From: Hyphomicrobiales bacterium
Lineage (GTDB): Bacteria; Pseudomonadota; Alphaproteobacteria; Rhizobiales; Xanthobacteraceae
Direction: 5' to 3'
Length of the DNA: 5,652 nucleotides
Assembly: GCA_026400425.1 (NCBI GenBank)
Contig: JAPLPC010000538.1
Span: 1-5,652, forward strand
The position numbers and the translations under genes are program-made. Shown here in pieces: positions 1 to 4,930 of the stretch (positions are counted from its first letter, which is position 1; each line of letters starts with the position of its first letter). The notes beneath the pieces are model-generated. The model saw nothing but the letters and a program-made list of their open reading frames with translations. It was not told the origin of the DNA and made no database searches.

Positions 1-348
1 GAACCGCCCGAGCTGCCCCCCGACGACCCGCCCGAGCCAGTCGACCATCGCCTCGTGCGGGGGCTCTCGGACGCTGATCCGCTCCACCCTCGGAGCCGGT
101 GACGGGTGCAGGTGCTCCATCTCCATGGCCGCGCACTCGTACCCGCTGCCGCTCACCGCCTCGTACGTCACGTCGATGACCCGGCCCCTGAGGACGACGA
201 TCTGCGTGAGCTCGCCCATGCCCTCGCGCGGCGGCCCCGGCTCGTACGCGTCGTACTGCCCCGTCCCGTCGTGGTCGTCGTCCCTGGCCAACCATCGGCC
301 CGGACCGGACGGCAGTCCCTCCGGTGCGCGGATCCAGTCCTCGAGCAT
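1..348 (-). CDS. Hypothetical actinobacterial protein, 3' end outside window
   Basis: An open frame of 116 codons reads leftward from an ATG at 348 to the window edge without a stop, so the C-terminus is missing. The start is well supported: a GGGAGG Shine-Dalgarno lies 7 bases upstream on the minus strand. The protein begins MLEDWIRAPEG and is soluble, acidic and rich in Gly, Pro and Asp. Residues 22-33 are an Asp/Gly-rich stretch, and a probable beta segment reads LTQIVVLRGRVIDVTYEAV. I see no signal peptide or membrane segment. Codons are almost all G/C-ending, matching the permease gene to its right. I do not recognise the family and assign no function. The gene is divergent from the permease and shares a 209-base upstream region with it. 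Confidence is for being a real gene, not for a role. Confidence 0.8.
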   Translation of the reverse strand, partial: MLEDWIRAPEGLPSGPGRWLARDDDHDGTGQYDAYEPGPPREGMGELTQIVVLRGRVIDVTYEAVSGSGYECAAMEMEHLHPSPAPRVERISVREPPHEAMVDWLGRVVGGQLGRF

Positions 349-355
349 GCGGTGT

Positions 356-361
356 CCTCCC
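356..361 (-). promoter_or_regulatory. Strong ribosome binding site for the gene at 348
   Basis: The minus strand reads GGGAGG followed by 7 bases and then ATG at 348. This near-perfect Shine-Dalgarno fixes both strand and start of the truncated hypothetical gene, and argues against the overlapping plus-strand frames there. Confidence 0.75.
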
Positions 362-417
362 GTCGGGGCCACCGCCTGTGGGTGGCCGTGCACCCACCCC
401 ACCGCCTGCGGGAGGTG

Positions 418-431
418 AGGGGGCACCCCCT
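418..431. repeat. Short GC-rich palindrome in divergent intergenic region
   Basis: AGGGGG and CCCCCT arms of six bases are separated by CA. The palindrome lies midway between the two divergent genes. The arms would make a hairpin only with an impossibly small 2-base loop, so if it matters it is more likely a protein-binding palindrome than an RNA stem. No T-run follows, so it is not an intrinsic terminator. It may be chance in such GC-rich DNA. Confidence 0.25.
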
Positions 432-523
432 TCGCCAGCTGGGGAAGGACCACGGACCGGCAGCCGGGCTGTGGAAGGCCACGGGACGATCTCGACGACC
501 GACCCGACCCGACCGCTCCGACA

Positions 524-539
524 TGTGACGCCGGTCACC
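524..539 (+). promoter_or_regulatory. CRP/GlxR-like operator upstream of the GntP-type gene
   Basis: The sequence is TGTGA, six bases (CGCCGG), then TCACC. It matches the CRP-family consensus TGTGA-N6-TCACA at nine of the ten conserved positions, and its inner part is a perfect GTGAC-N4-GTCAC inverted repeat. Corynebacterium GlxR and Streptomyces Crp recognise sites of this type, and gluconate uptake genes are known GlxR targets in Corynebacterium. Here the centre lies about 26 bases before the GTG start. If transcription begins at that GTG the site covers the -35/-10 spacer, which would suit repression. The match is seen; the regulator is inferred. Confidence 0.5.
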
Positions 540-545
540 ACCCAG

Positions 546-551
546 TAGGGT
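546..551 (+). promoter_or_regulatory. Candidate -10 box for a leaderless GntP-type transcript
   Basis: TAGGGT fits the actinobacterial -10 pattern TANNNT and ends six bases before the GTG at 558. That spacing would put the transcription start at the first base of the start codon. Leaderless mRNAs of this layout are common in actinobacteria. A weak -35 candidate (GTGACG, 525-530) overlaps the CRP-like repeat. No strong Shine-Dalgarno precedes the GTG, only TAGGG, which is the same element. Confidence 0.4.
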
Positions 552-557
552 CGCCGG

Positions 558-2138
558 GTGGACATCGCCCTGACGCTCATCGCGATCGCCTTGGCGATCC
601 TGCTCATCATCCGCTTCAAGGTCGATCCGGTGATCTCACTGATCATCTCCTCGGTCTTCCTCGGCCTCTCTGCCGGGGTGGGTCTGCAGGACACGGTCAA
701 GGAGATCACCGGCGGCTTCGGCGAGATCATGGGCGAGGTCGGTCTGCTCATCGGCTTCGGGGTGCTCATCGGCTCGCTGCTGCAGGCGACCGGCACCTTC
801 CGCGCGCTCGTCGAGATCATCGCCCGACGGGTGGGCGGCAAGCTCCCCTATGCGATGACCGCGGCGCTCTCGACGATCTTCCCCTCCATCTACGTCGACG
901 TGCAGGTCGTCCTCGCCTCGCCGATGGCCCGGCAGGCGGCGCCCGTCGTCGACCGCAAGCGGGGCCTGCCGTGGCTCGCCGGCGCGATCGGCGTCGGCAT
1001 CTTCTCCGGCTACGTCTTCGTCGTCCCCGGCCTGGCCGCCGTCGCGGTGGCCGGCCTGCTCGAGGTGCCGCTCGGCCGCTACCTCGTCTTCGGTGTCCCG
1101 ATCGGTCTGGCCACCGCGCTGCTGACCACCTTCATCTTCCGCGCCCTCCTGGCTGCCGGTCTGTGGGACGAGACGACCGACATCGACCCCGACGAGGAGG
1201 AGCACCCGGACAACGCCGGGCACCGCGCCTACCTCGCCCGCGCGGACCTGGAGTCCGGGGCCATGACGTCCGGCGCCATGACGTCCGAGACCACCGGCGC
1301 CGGTGCCGACGCCGACGCCGACCTGGACCACCCCGACGAGGTGCCGGAGCGCGCCCTTCGCCTGCCTCTGCTGCTCCGCCTGTCGCCGATCCTCGTGCCG
1401 CTCGTCCTCATCGCCTTCGGCGCCTTCATGGACCTCTTCGACAAGAGCAACGACGTCATCGCCTTCATCGGCGACGCCAACATCGCCCTCTTCGTCGGCC
1501 TGCTCATCGCCTTCGTCACCGGGCGCACGACGCTCGGCTCGGACGGGACCGAGGGGGCGCTGTCGACCGGCTTCCGCACCACCGGCGAGATCCTGCTCAT
1601 CACCGGCATCGGCGGCTCGCTCGGCGCGGTCATCAAGGCCACCGGCCTCGGCGACACGCTCAAGGGTCTGTTCTCCGCGGACGCCGGGGCGCCCGTGCTG
1701 ATCAGCGTGCTGCTCGCGTGGTTCATCGCCGCGCTGCTGCACTTCGCGATCGGCTCGGTGTCGGTCGGCGCCATCACAGCGGCCGGCATCATCGGCCCGG
1801 TCGTCGTGAACTATATCCGCGAGGCGCAGATCAATGCCGGCGTGCCGCGCGCGCAGGTCTATGACTTCACCATGTACATTCTCGCCGGCATGCTGGTGCT
1901 CGGCCTGATCTGCAACATGCTGGTGAAGCCTTTGGCGCCACACTGGTTCATGAAGCCGGAAGAGGTTGCCAAGCTGCAGGCCAAGGGCGCCGAGGCGGCC
2001 GCGGCGGGCGGCGGCTCCTATGGCATCGGCAAGGGCGGGTTCGATGCGCCGGCCGCGGCGTTCTGGCTGTTCGTCGGCGTGCCACTCGCCTGGGGCGTCT
2101 GGCTGACGCTGCAGAGCGCAGCCAGGATATTCCAGTAA
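558..2138 (+). CDS. Chimeric ORF: GntP-family permease joined to an MFS (OFA-type) C-terminus
   Basis: A GTG-started frame of 526 residues made of two unrelated membrane proteins. Residues 1 to about 414 look like a GntP-family proton symporter for gluconate or a similar sugar acid. Hydrophobic segments lie near 2-20, 24-43, 57-78, 97-120, 137-168, 174-200, 271-292, 300-321, 343-360 and 378-404. They include the family-like GEVGLLIGFGVLIG stretch and the small-residue region GSVSVGAITAAGIIG. Residues 203-268 form a long acidic hydrophilic loop. From about residue 415 the protein is the tail of an oxalate/formate-type MFS transporter: NYIREAQINAGVPRAQVYDF, one helix (439-456), a Lys/Ala/Gly linker, and a last helix (501-519). 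Neither half is complete: the GntP part lacks its final helices and the MFS part lacks all its earlier ones. Codon usage changes at the same point. The product is unlikely to be a working transporter; an assembly chimera is the preferred explanation. Confidence 0.85.
   Translation: MDIALTLIAIALAILLIIRFKVDPVISLIISSVFLGLSAGVGLQDTVKEITGGFGEIMGEVGLLIGFGVLIGSLLQATGTFRALVEIIARRVGGKLPYAMTAALSTIFPSIYVDVQVVLASPMARQAAPVVDRKRGLPWLAGAIGVGIFSGYVFVVPGLAAVAVAGLLEVPLGRYLVFGVPIGLATALLTTFIFRALLAAGLWDETTDIDPDEEEHPDNAGHRAYLARADLESGAMTSGAMTSETTGAGADADADLDHPDEVPERALRLPLLLRLSPILVPLVLIAFGAFMDLFDKSNDVIAFIGDANIALFVGLLIAFVTGRTTLGSDGTEGALSTGFRTTGEILLITGIGGSLGAVIKATGLGDTLKGLFSADAGAPVLISVLLAWFIAALLHFAIGSVSVGAITAAGIIGPVVVNYIREAQINAGVPRAQVYDFTMYILAGMLVLGLICNMLVKPLAPHWFMKPEEVAKLQAKGAEAAAAGGGSYGIGKGGFDAPAAAFWLFVGVPLAWGVWLTLQSAARIFQ
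1254..1283 (+). repeat. Two-copy 15-bp in-frame tandem repeat (GAMTS motif)
   Basis: TCCGGGGCCATGACG is followed at once by TCCGGCGCCATGACG, with one mismatch. The period is five codons, giving GAMTSGAMTS in the hydrophilic loop of the permease half. It looks like a recent slippage duplication in a tolerant loop. A short GCC-GAC repeat giving DADAD follows shortly after. Confidence 0.7.
1740..1811. other. Junction between actinobacterial and alphaproteobacterial DNA
   Basis: The GntP-like protein is still recognisable at HFAIGSVSVG (residues 395-404), and the MFS-like protein is already clear at NYIREAQ (418-424). The switch therefore lies between. The first off-style codon is ACA at 1776, and the first A/T-rich stretch is AACTATATC at 1809. 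The bridging residues ITAAGIIGPVVV could plausibly belong to either parent, which suggests the two sequences shared a short near-identical stretch here. No inverted repeats, target duplication, integrase site or IS end is visible at the junction. Confidence 0.75.
1803..2138 (+). other. C-terminal fragment of an OFA-family MFS transporter
   Basis: This is the last ~110 residues of an oxalate/formate antiporter-like MFS protein of the kind found in Rhizobiales. It comprises a loop VNYIREAQINAGVPRAQVYD, the terminal MFS helix MYILAGMLVLGLICNMLVKP, and the cytoplasmic stretch HWFMKPEEVAKLQAKGAEA. A Gly-rich linker then leads to an extra single helix, WLFVGVPLAWGVWLTLQ. That extra helix resembles the separate small subunit seen beside some OFA transporters, here fused to the main chain. 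The twelve-helix body that should precede it is absent. Its own codon usage matches the downstream genes and not the upstream half of the same ORF. Confidence 0.7.
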
Positions 2139-2151
2139 GATCCAACAACAC

Positions 2152-2184
2152 AGGGGCCGGCGGCGAAAGCTTCCGGCCCTTTTT
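2152..2184 (+). terminator. Intrinsic terminator after the chimeric transporter ORF
   Basis: GGGCCGG (2154-2160) pairs with CCGGCCC (2173-2179). An inner GC pair set closes a GAAA tetraloop, giving an almost continuous hairpin. TTTTT and then CTT follow at once. It lies 13 bases after the stop at 2138, and belongs to the alphaproteobacterial side. Confidence 0.85.
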
Positions 2185-2339
2185 CTTCCCGCATCAGACA
2201 CTGCAATCCGGGACGTCTCGTCTTTATGCCGCGGCTATGAAGAGGCCAGACGGCCCGTCTCGCATTTCTATGGCGTTGTCCGCATCTTTGAAGTGTTCCT
2301 GTGGGTTTAGCCGGGATGCATCAAGAGGCGGACAACACG

Positions 2340-2636
2340 ATGGTCATGTTTTTCAACCGCGATACACAGGCGCATGATTTTGCGGCCGACAGTGCTTATC
2401 GCTCGTATCTCATCAGCCGAAACCAGGCACCGATCGTTCATCATTCCGGTGACATGCAGTGGAAACGCGCCTGCGCGGCTTTGAGGCGCGTGCGCAACGA
2501 CATCAAAAGCGCCCTCGCGTCCATCCATATGGCGCTCGTTGCCGACAAGATGCGCCGAGCTCGCCAGGAGCTTGCACGCGTCAACCTGTATCACGGGGCA
2601 AAGCCGTCGCCAGTCAATCGCGGGCGCACTCCATGA
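2340..2636 (+). CDS. Small hypothetical protein, Arg-rich C-terminal half
   Basis: 98 residues from an ATG at 2340, preceded by AGAGGCGG about 8-11 bases upstream. Alternative starts are GTG at 2301, ATG at 2316 and ATG at 2346; none of these has a better ribosome binding site. The N-terminal third (VMFFNRDTQAHDF) is mixed. Residues of about 53-86 are predicted helical and basic, with ACAALRRVRNDIKSALASI followed by ADKMRRARQELARV. I see no signal peptide or membrane helix. The amphipathic, Arg-rich helix recalls short rhizobial regulatory or nucleic-acid-binding proteins, but I cannot name a family and assign no function. It stands alone between the upstream terminator and the bidirectional terminator at 2757-2787. 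The real coding strand is likely but not certain. Confidence 0.5.
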   Translation: MVMFFNRDTQAHDFAADSAYRSYLISRNQAPIVHHSGDMQWKRACAALRRVRNDIKSALASIHMALVADKMRRARQELARVNLYHGAKPSPVNRGRTP

Positions 2637-2756
2637 TCATGCGTTTGACGTCGCTGCTGTTGCGGGTCTGGCGGATCGCGATCGGGCCCGCGGCGTATCA
2701 CCCGGCAACGCATGATATGCGTGGCCCCGGCCCGAAATGTCGCGAGAAGCTGCAGA

Positions 2757-2787
2757 AAATGCGCCCGCTGGTTTAGCGGGCGTATTT
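2757..2787. terminator. Bidirectional terminator between convergent genes
   Basis: An 8-bp GC stem, CGCCCGCT with AGCGGGCG, has a GGTTT loop. It is extended by a G-T pair and by AAAT pairing with ATTT. The hairpin thus carries a T-run on the plus strand (ATTTCATT) and another on the minus strand (ATTTTCTG). It sits between the plus-strand small gene and the end of the minus-strand DapA-like gene, as expected for a shared terminator. Confidence 0.8.
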
Positions 2788-2816
2788 CATTGCATCAACT
2801 TCGTATGATGCCATGT

Positions 2817-3767
2817 TCAGATCGCACGCGACATCGTCTCATCCGGCGCCGCCCAGATGGCAGCCATGGCCGTGCGCACGTCATGCTGCTCGCCATCGTC
2901 GAGCGGCAGGCGCGGCAACCGTACCGCACCATTTCCCAGGCCTCGCAGGCTGATCGCATATTTGACCACTGATGAGACCTGTTCCGGCAACAAAGCCGCG
3001 GCAAGCGGCATCAGCATGTCGGAAATCGTGGTCGCGTAGCGCGGACATCCTTGTCGCGTCGCGTAATACATGCCGCGGCAGAGCTGAGGCGCCACATTGG
3101 CCACCGCGGAGACGACACCGTCGCCGCCGGTCAGCAGATAGGGCAGCGCCGTCGCGTCATGGCCCGTGAGCAATCGGAAACATGGCGGCAGCAGCGGACG
3201 CAAGCGGGCAAGCCGCGTGGCATCGCCGGTGTCGTCACACAGACCGATCAGGCGCGGCAGGCCGGCCAGATCGACGACGTTGCCATCGCTCAGCGCTCGC
3301 GCGCATCGTGACGGCGCATCGTGCAGAATCAGCGGCAGCGTCGTCGCGCTCAGGATCGCGCGAAAATGCGCGGCGATGCCGTCGGCGGTCGGCTTGTTGT
3401 AGTAAGGTACGACCGAGATCGCGGCATCGGCGCCCGCGGCTTGGGCCGCGCGCGTCCATGCGATCGCCCGCGCCGTGTCGTTCGATCCCGCTCCGGCAAT
3501 GATCCGCAGGCGGCCGCGGGCAATGCCGACCGCGGTGCGGATCAGCGTGATCCGCTCGTCTTCAGATAGCGTATCGCCTTCGCCGATCGGCGCGCCAACG
3601 ACGATCGCGCTGGCACCGGCACAGACTTGCCGCTCGCACAACCGCGCGAAAGTGAGAATGTCGAGACTGCCATCGCTGCTGAAGGGCGTGGGCAGGTCGG
3701 CAACGATGCCGTGCAGCCAGTCGTGAACGTGAAGGCTCGCACGGGAGGCCAGGGTGAGAGAGGCCAT
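2817..3767 (-). CDS. DapA-family protein lacking the Schiff-base lysine
   Basis: 316 residues from the ATG at 3767, close to the ~290-300 usual for dihydrodipicolinate synthase/N-acetylneuraminate lyase family TIM barrels. Family landmarks are clear: GIVADLPTPF (20-29), GEGDTLSEDER (62-72), AGAGSNDTARAI (91-102), PYYNKP (121-126), PSR (152-154) and GGDGVVSAVANVAP near 208-221. By comparison with E. coli DapA, Tyr107 (here Tyr123) and Arg138 (here Arg154) are kept. Lys161, which forms the pyruvate Schiff base, is Cys177 in IGLCDDTG. Thr44 and Thr45 are Pro60 and Ile61, and Tyr133 is His149. The protein should keep the fold but not the standard aldolase chemistry. It follows an 85-residue gene by 8 bases, so it is probably the second gene of an operon. 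A longer frame extends upstream to 3968 but overlaps that gene and lacks family similarity. No good Shine-Dalgarno is seen, consistent with translational coupling. Confidence 0.85.
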   Translation of the reverse strand: MASLTLASRASLHVHDWLHGIVADLPTPFSSDGSLDILTFARLCERQVCAGASAIVVGAPIGEGDTLSEDERITLIRTAVGIARGRLRIIAGAGSNDTARAIAWTRAAQAAGADAAISVVPYYNKPTADGIAAHFRAILSATTLPLILHDAPSRCARALSDGNVVDLAGLPRLIGLCDDTGDATRLARLRPLLPPCFRLLTGHDATALPYLLTGGDGVVSAVANVAPQLCRGMYYATRQGCPRYATTISDMLMPLAAALLPEQVSSVVKYAISLRGLGNGAVRLPRLPLDDGEQHDVRTAMAAIWAAPDETMSRAI

Positions 3768-3775
3768 GTGCGCGC

Positions 3776-4033
3776 TCAGGCGACGTTGCGTTGCGGAGCG
3801 GGCTGCATGGCGATGAAAGCCGGCGCGCTCATATTGAGCTCGACCACACCTTGAGTCTCGATGATCGTTTCGGGGTGCCGGCCATTCTCGAAAAGCGCGT
3901 AACGCACGGCGTCGATGCGTGATTTGAACAGGCCGCCAAACAGGCCGCTTTGTTCCTGGGCCACCCATTGGCCGCGGCTATTCTGACCGATCCGAACGAA
4001 TGTAGATCGGGAAGAGGGAGGTTCGAACGTCAT
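3776..4033 (-). CDS. Small hypothetical protein upstream of the DapA-like gene
   Basis: 85 residues, starting MTFEPPSSRSTFVRIGQ. The ATG at 4033 is chosen because AGGAG (minus strand, 4048-4044) precedes it by 10 bases. The frame could extend to an ATG at 4141, but that has no ribosome site and the added residues include rare CTA and ATA codons. The core VRIGQNSRGQWVAQEQSG, then LFKSRIDAVRYALFENG, has the beta-hairpin then helix pattern of small rhizobial proteins in which a residue-level modifier such as DUF2188 is found; I cannot confirm that family. There is no signal peptide or membrane helix. Its stop is 8 bases from the DapA-like start, so the two are probably co-transcribed. The function is unknown. 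Confidence 0.7.
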   Translation of the reverse strand: MTFEPPSSRSTFVRIGQNSRGQWVAQEQSGLFGGLFKSRIDAVRYALFENGRHPETIIETQGVVELNMSAPAFIAMQPAPQRNVA

Positions 4034-4158
4034 CACGACAAGGCTCCTGCGAACGACGCGCTCTATCGCGCATGGTGCAAGATGCTCAGCCTCGCATTCG
4101 AAAACGAGAGGGATGACGTGATCGCGATATAGGAAGTCCATAAGCAAGCAACGTACCG

Positions 4159-4183
4159 GGAACCATCGCGCGGAGTTGCGCTT
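4159..4183 (+). promoter_or_regulatory. Candidate EcfG (general stress sigma) promoter
   Basis: GGAAC at 4159-4163 is an exact match to the alphaproteobacterial sigma-EcfG -35 element. Sixteen bases later GCTT (4180-4183) stands where CGTT is expected, so the -10 is imperfect. The start codon of the histone-like gene is 35 bases further on. It is the only GGAAC I found in the right half that lies upstream of a gene on the correct strand. The transcription start is not known. Confidence 0.4.
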
Positions 4184-4218
4184 GAAAAACGAAACTCAAA
4201 CGTTGGAAGGGAGCAGCG

Positions 4219-4584
4219 ATGGCTAAATACTCCAAGGCAGCGGGCAAGTCCGTCGAACGTGCGATGGAGAAGCGCAAGACAGGAACCCTCAAGAGCGGAC
4301 GATCCGGCAAGAAAGTAAAGAGCAGGAAGCAGGCCGTCGCCATCGGCCTGTCGGAAGCCCGCGCCGCCGGAAAGAAGGCGCCGAAGAAATCGACCAAGAA
4401 AGCTTCAAAGAAGCCAACCAAGACGGCCAAAAAGGCGTCGAGCACCACGCGCAAAACCAAGGCCGCCAGCCGCAAAACGAAGAAGACGACCCGCAAGAAA
4501 TCGGCGAGCACGTCGGCAAAAAAGACGTCAGCCAGAAAAACGTCGAAAACAAAAAAGACTTCGAAAGCGAAAAAGAGACGTTGA
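4219..4584 (+). CDS. DUF6496-family protein with histone H1-like Lys/Ala tail
   Basis: 121 residues. AAGGGAG lies 5 bases before the ATG, a strong ribosome site. Residues 1-52 form the recognisable conserved part: MAKYSKAAGKSVERAMEKRK, then GTLKSGRSGKKVKSRKQAVA and IGLSEARAAGKK. This is the DUF6496 pattern known from many rhizobial and other proteobacterial small proteins. From residue 53 on the chain is almost only Lys, Ala, Thr, Ser and Arg in KK- and KT-type repeats, like eukaryotic H1 tails and bacterial AlgP/Hc1-type proteins. Non-specific DNA or nucleoid binding in the cytoplasm is therefore inferred, not shown. It is transcribed divergently from the DapA-like operon and converges on the ku unit. 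The tail is low complexity and its length probably varies between strains. A candidate EcfG promoter lies upstream. Confidence 0.85.
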   Translation: MAKYSKAAGKSVERAMEKRKTGTLKSGRSGKKVKSRKQAVAIGLSEARAAGKKAPKKSTKKASKKPTKTAKKASSTTRKTKAASRKTKKTTRKKSASTSAKKTSARKTSKTKKTSKAKKRR

Positions 4585-4589
4585 TCTGC

Positions 4590-4633
4590 TAACTGCCATC
4601 ACCCCGGTACACAGATCGGCGCGATGGCAGTTA
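4590..4633. repeat. Perfect 11-bp inverted repeat between convergent genes
   Basis: TAACTGCCATC at 4590-4600 and GATGGCAGTTA at 4623-4633 are exact complements around a 22-base spacer. It begins 5 bases after the histone-like gene's stop, and its right arm ends 38 bases beyond the stop of the facing small gene. Neither side has a real T-run, so this is not a textbook intrinsic terminator. It may still act as an RNA-stabilising or weak bidirectional stop hairpin, or be a solitary repeat element. Confidence 0.7.
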
Positions 4634-4671
4634 ATTCGGGCATTCGCCGCCACATCCAGATCAGTTCGCAA

Positions 4672-4917
4672 TCACTTGGTCTGCAACGTCGCCTTCTGCA
4701 GGTGAGCCTTGCAGGCTTCGACGTCGCCCTTGGCCAAGGCCTCGCGAGCGGCCGTCAATTCGTCCGCAGCGGTTGTCTTCTGTTTGCCATCGGGCAGCTT
4801 GGCCGCCCCCTCTGCGACGAAGGCGATATTCTGCTCGTTGCAATCGCGCACCTGGAGTTGCTGCGCTTGCGCCGTCGAACCCAGCATGACGAGCGCCATC
4901 AGTCCTGATCTCAACAT
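4672..4917 (-). CDS. Small predicted periplasmic protein
   Basis: 81 residues. The N-terminus MLRSGLMALVMLGSTAQA is a short Sec signal peptide with an Ala-x-Ala cleavage site after residue 18. The mature chain of 63 residues has two cysteines (26 and 69), which could form a disulfide in the periplasm. Its C-terminal half is a helical, charged stretch (TAAREALAKGDVEACKAHLQ) that looks like a helical hairpin. AGGG lies about 8 bases before the chosen ATG. A second ATG at residue 7 has AGGA before it but would leave too short a signal. It starts 13 bases after the ku stop on the same strand, so it may be carried on the ku transcript. The family is not recognised and the role unknown. Confidence 0.7.
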   Translation of the reverse strand: MLRSGLMALVMLGSTAQAQQLQVRDCNEQNIAFVAEGAAKLPDGKQKTTAADELTAAREALAKGDVEACKAHLQKATLQTK

Positions 4918-4930
4918 GACGACGCCCTGT

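Noticed and set aside
106..548. Several overlapping frames on both strands in the left 550 bases, including a Pro/Gly-rich one at 324-548.
   Set aside because: They are Pro/Arg-rich shadows; the frame on the minus strand from 348 has a strong ribosome site and normal composition and explains the region.
636..2201. A 521-codon minus-strand open frame opposite the transporter ORF.
   Set aside because: It is the antisense shadow of a very GC-rich gene: the product is Arg/Asp/Gly/Glu-rich low complexity with no fold signature, and it crosses the junction and the terminator.
2248..2260. Inverted repeat AGACG-GCC-CGTCT in the intergenic region before the small gene at 2340.
   Set aside because: Its arms are only five bases and it shows no T-run or promoter context; chance is sufficient.
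2633..2776. A 47-codon plus-strand frame whose ATG overlaps the preceding stop as ATGA, starting MIMRLTSLLLRVWRIAIGP.
   Set aside because: It has no ribosome site and its stop codon lies inside the bidirectional terminator hairpin; the chain looks like chance translation. Translational coupling alone is too little support.
3768..3968. N-terminal extension of the DapA-like frame beyond the ATG at 3767.
   Set aside because: The added residues are Arg-rich, lack family similarity and lie wholly over the 85-residue gene, which has its own ribosome site.
4005..4020. AGATCGGGAAGAGGG resembles the Illumina adapter start AGATCGGAAGAGC.
   Set aside because: It has an extra G and diverges after GAAGAG; it also reads smoothly as part of the 85-residue protein (SSRSTF region), so it is coincidence.
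4086..4511. A 141-codon minus-strand frame rich in Phe, Leu and Val, which could pass for a membrane protein.
   Set aside because: It is the antisense of the lysine-rich DUF6496 gene: AAG/AAA codons read backward give Leu/Phe. No family resemblance or ribosome site is seen.
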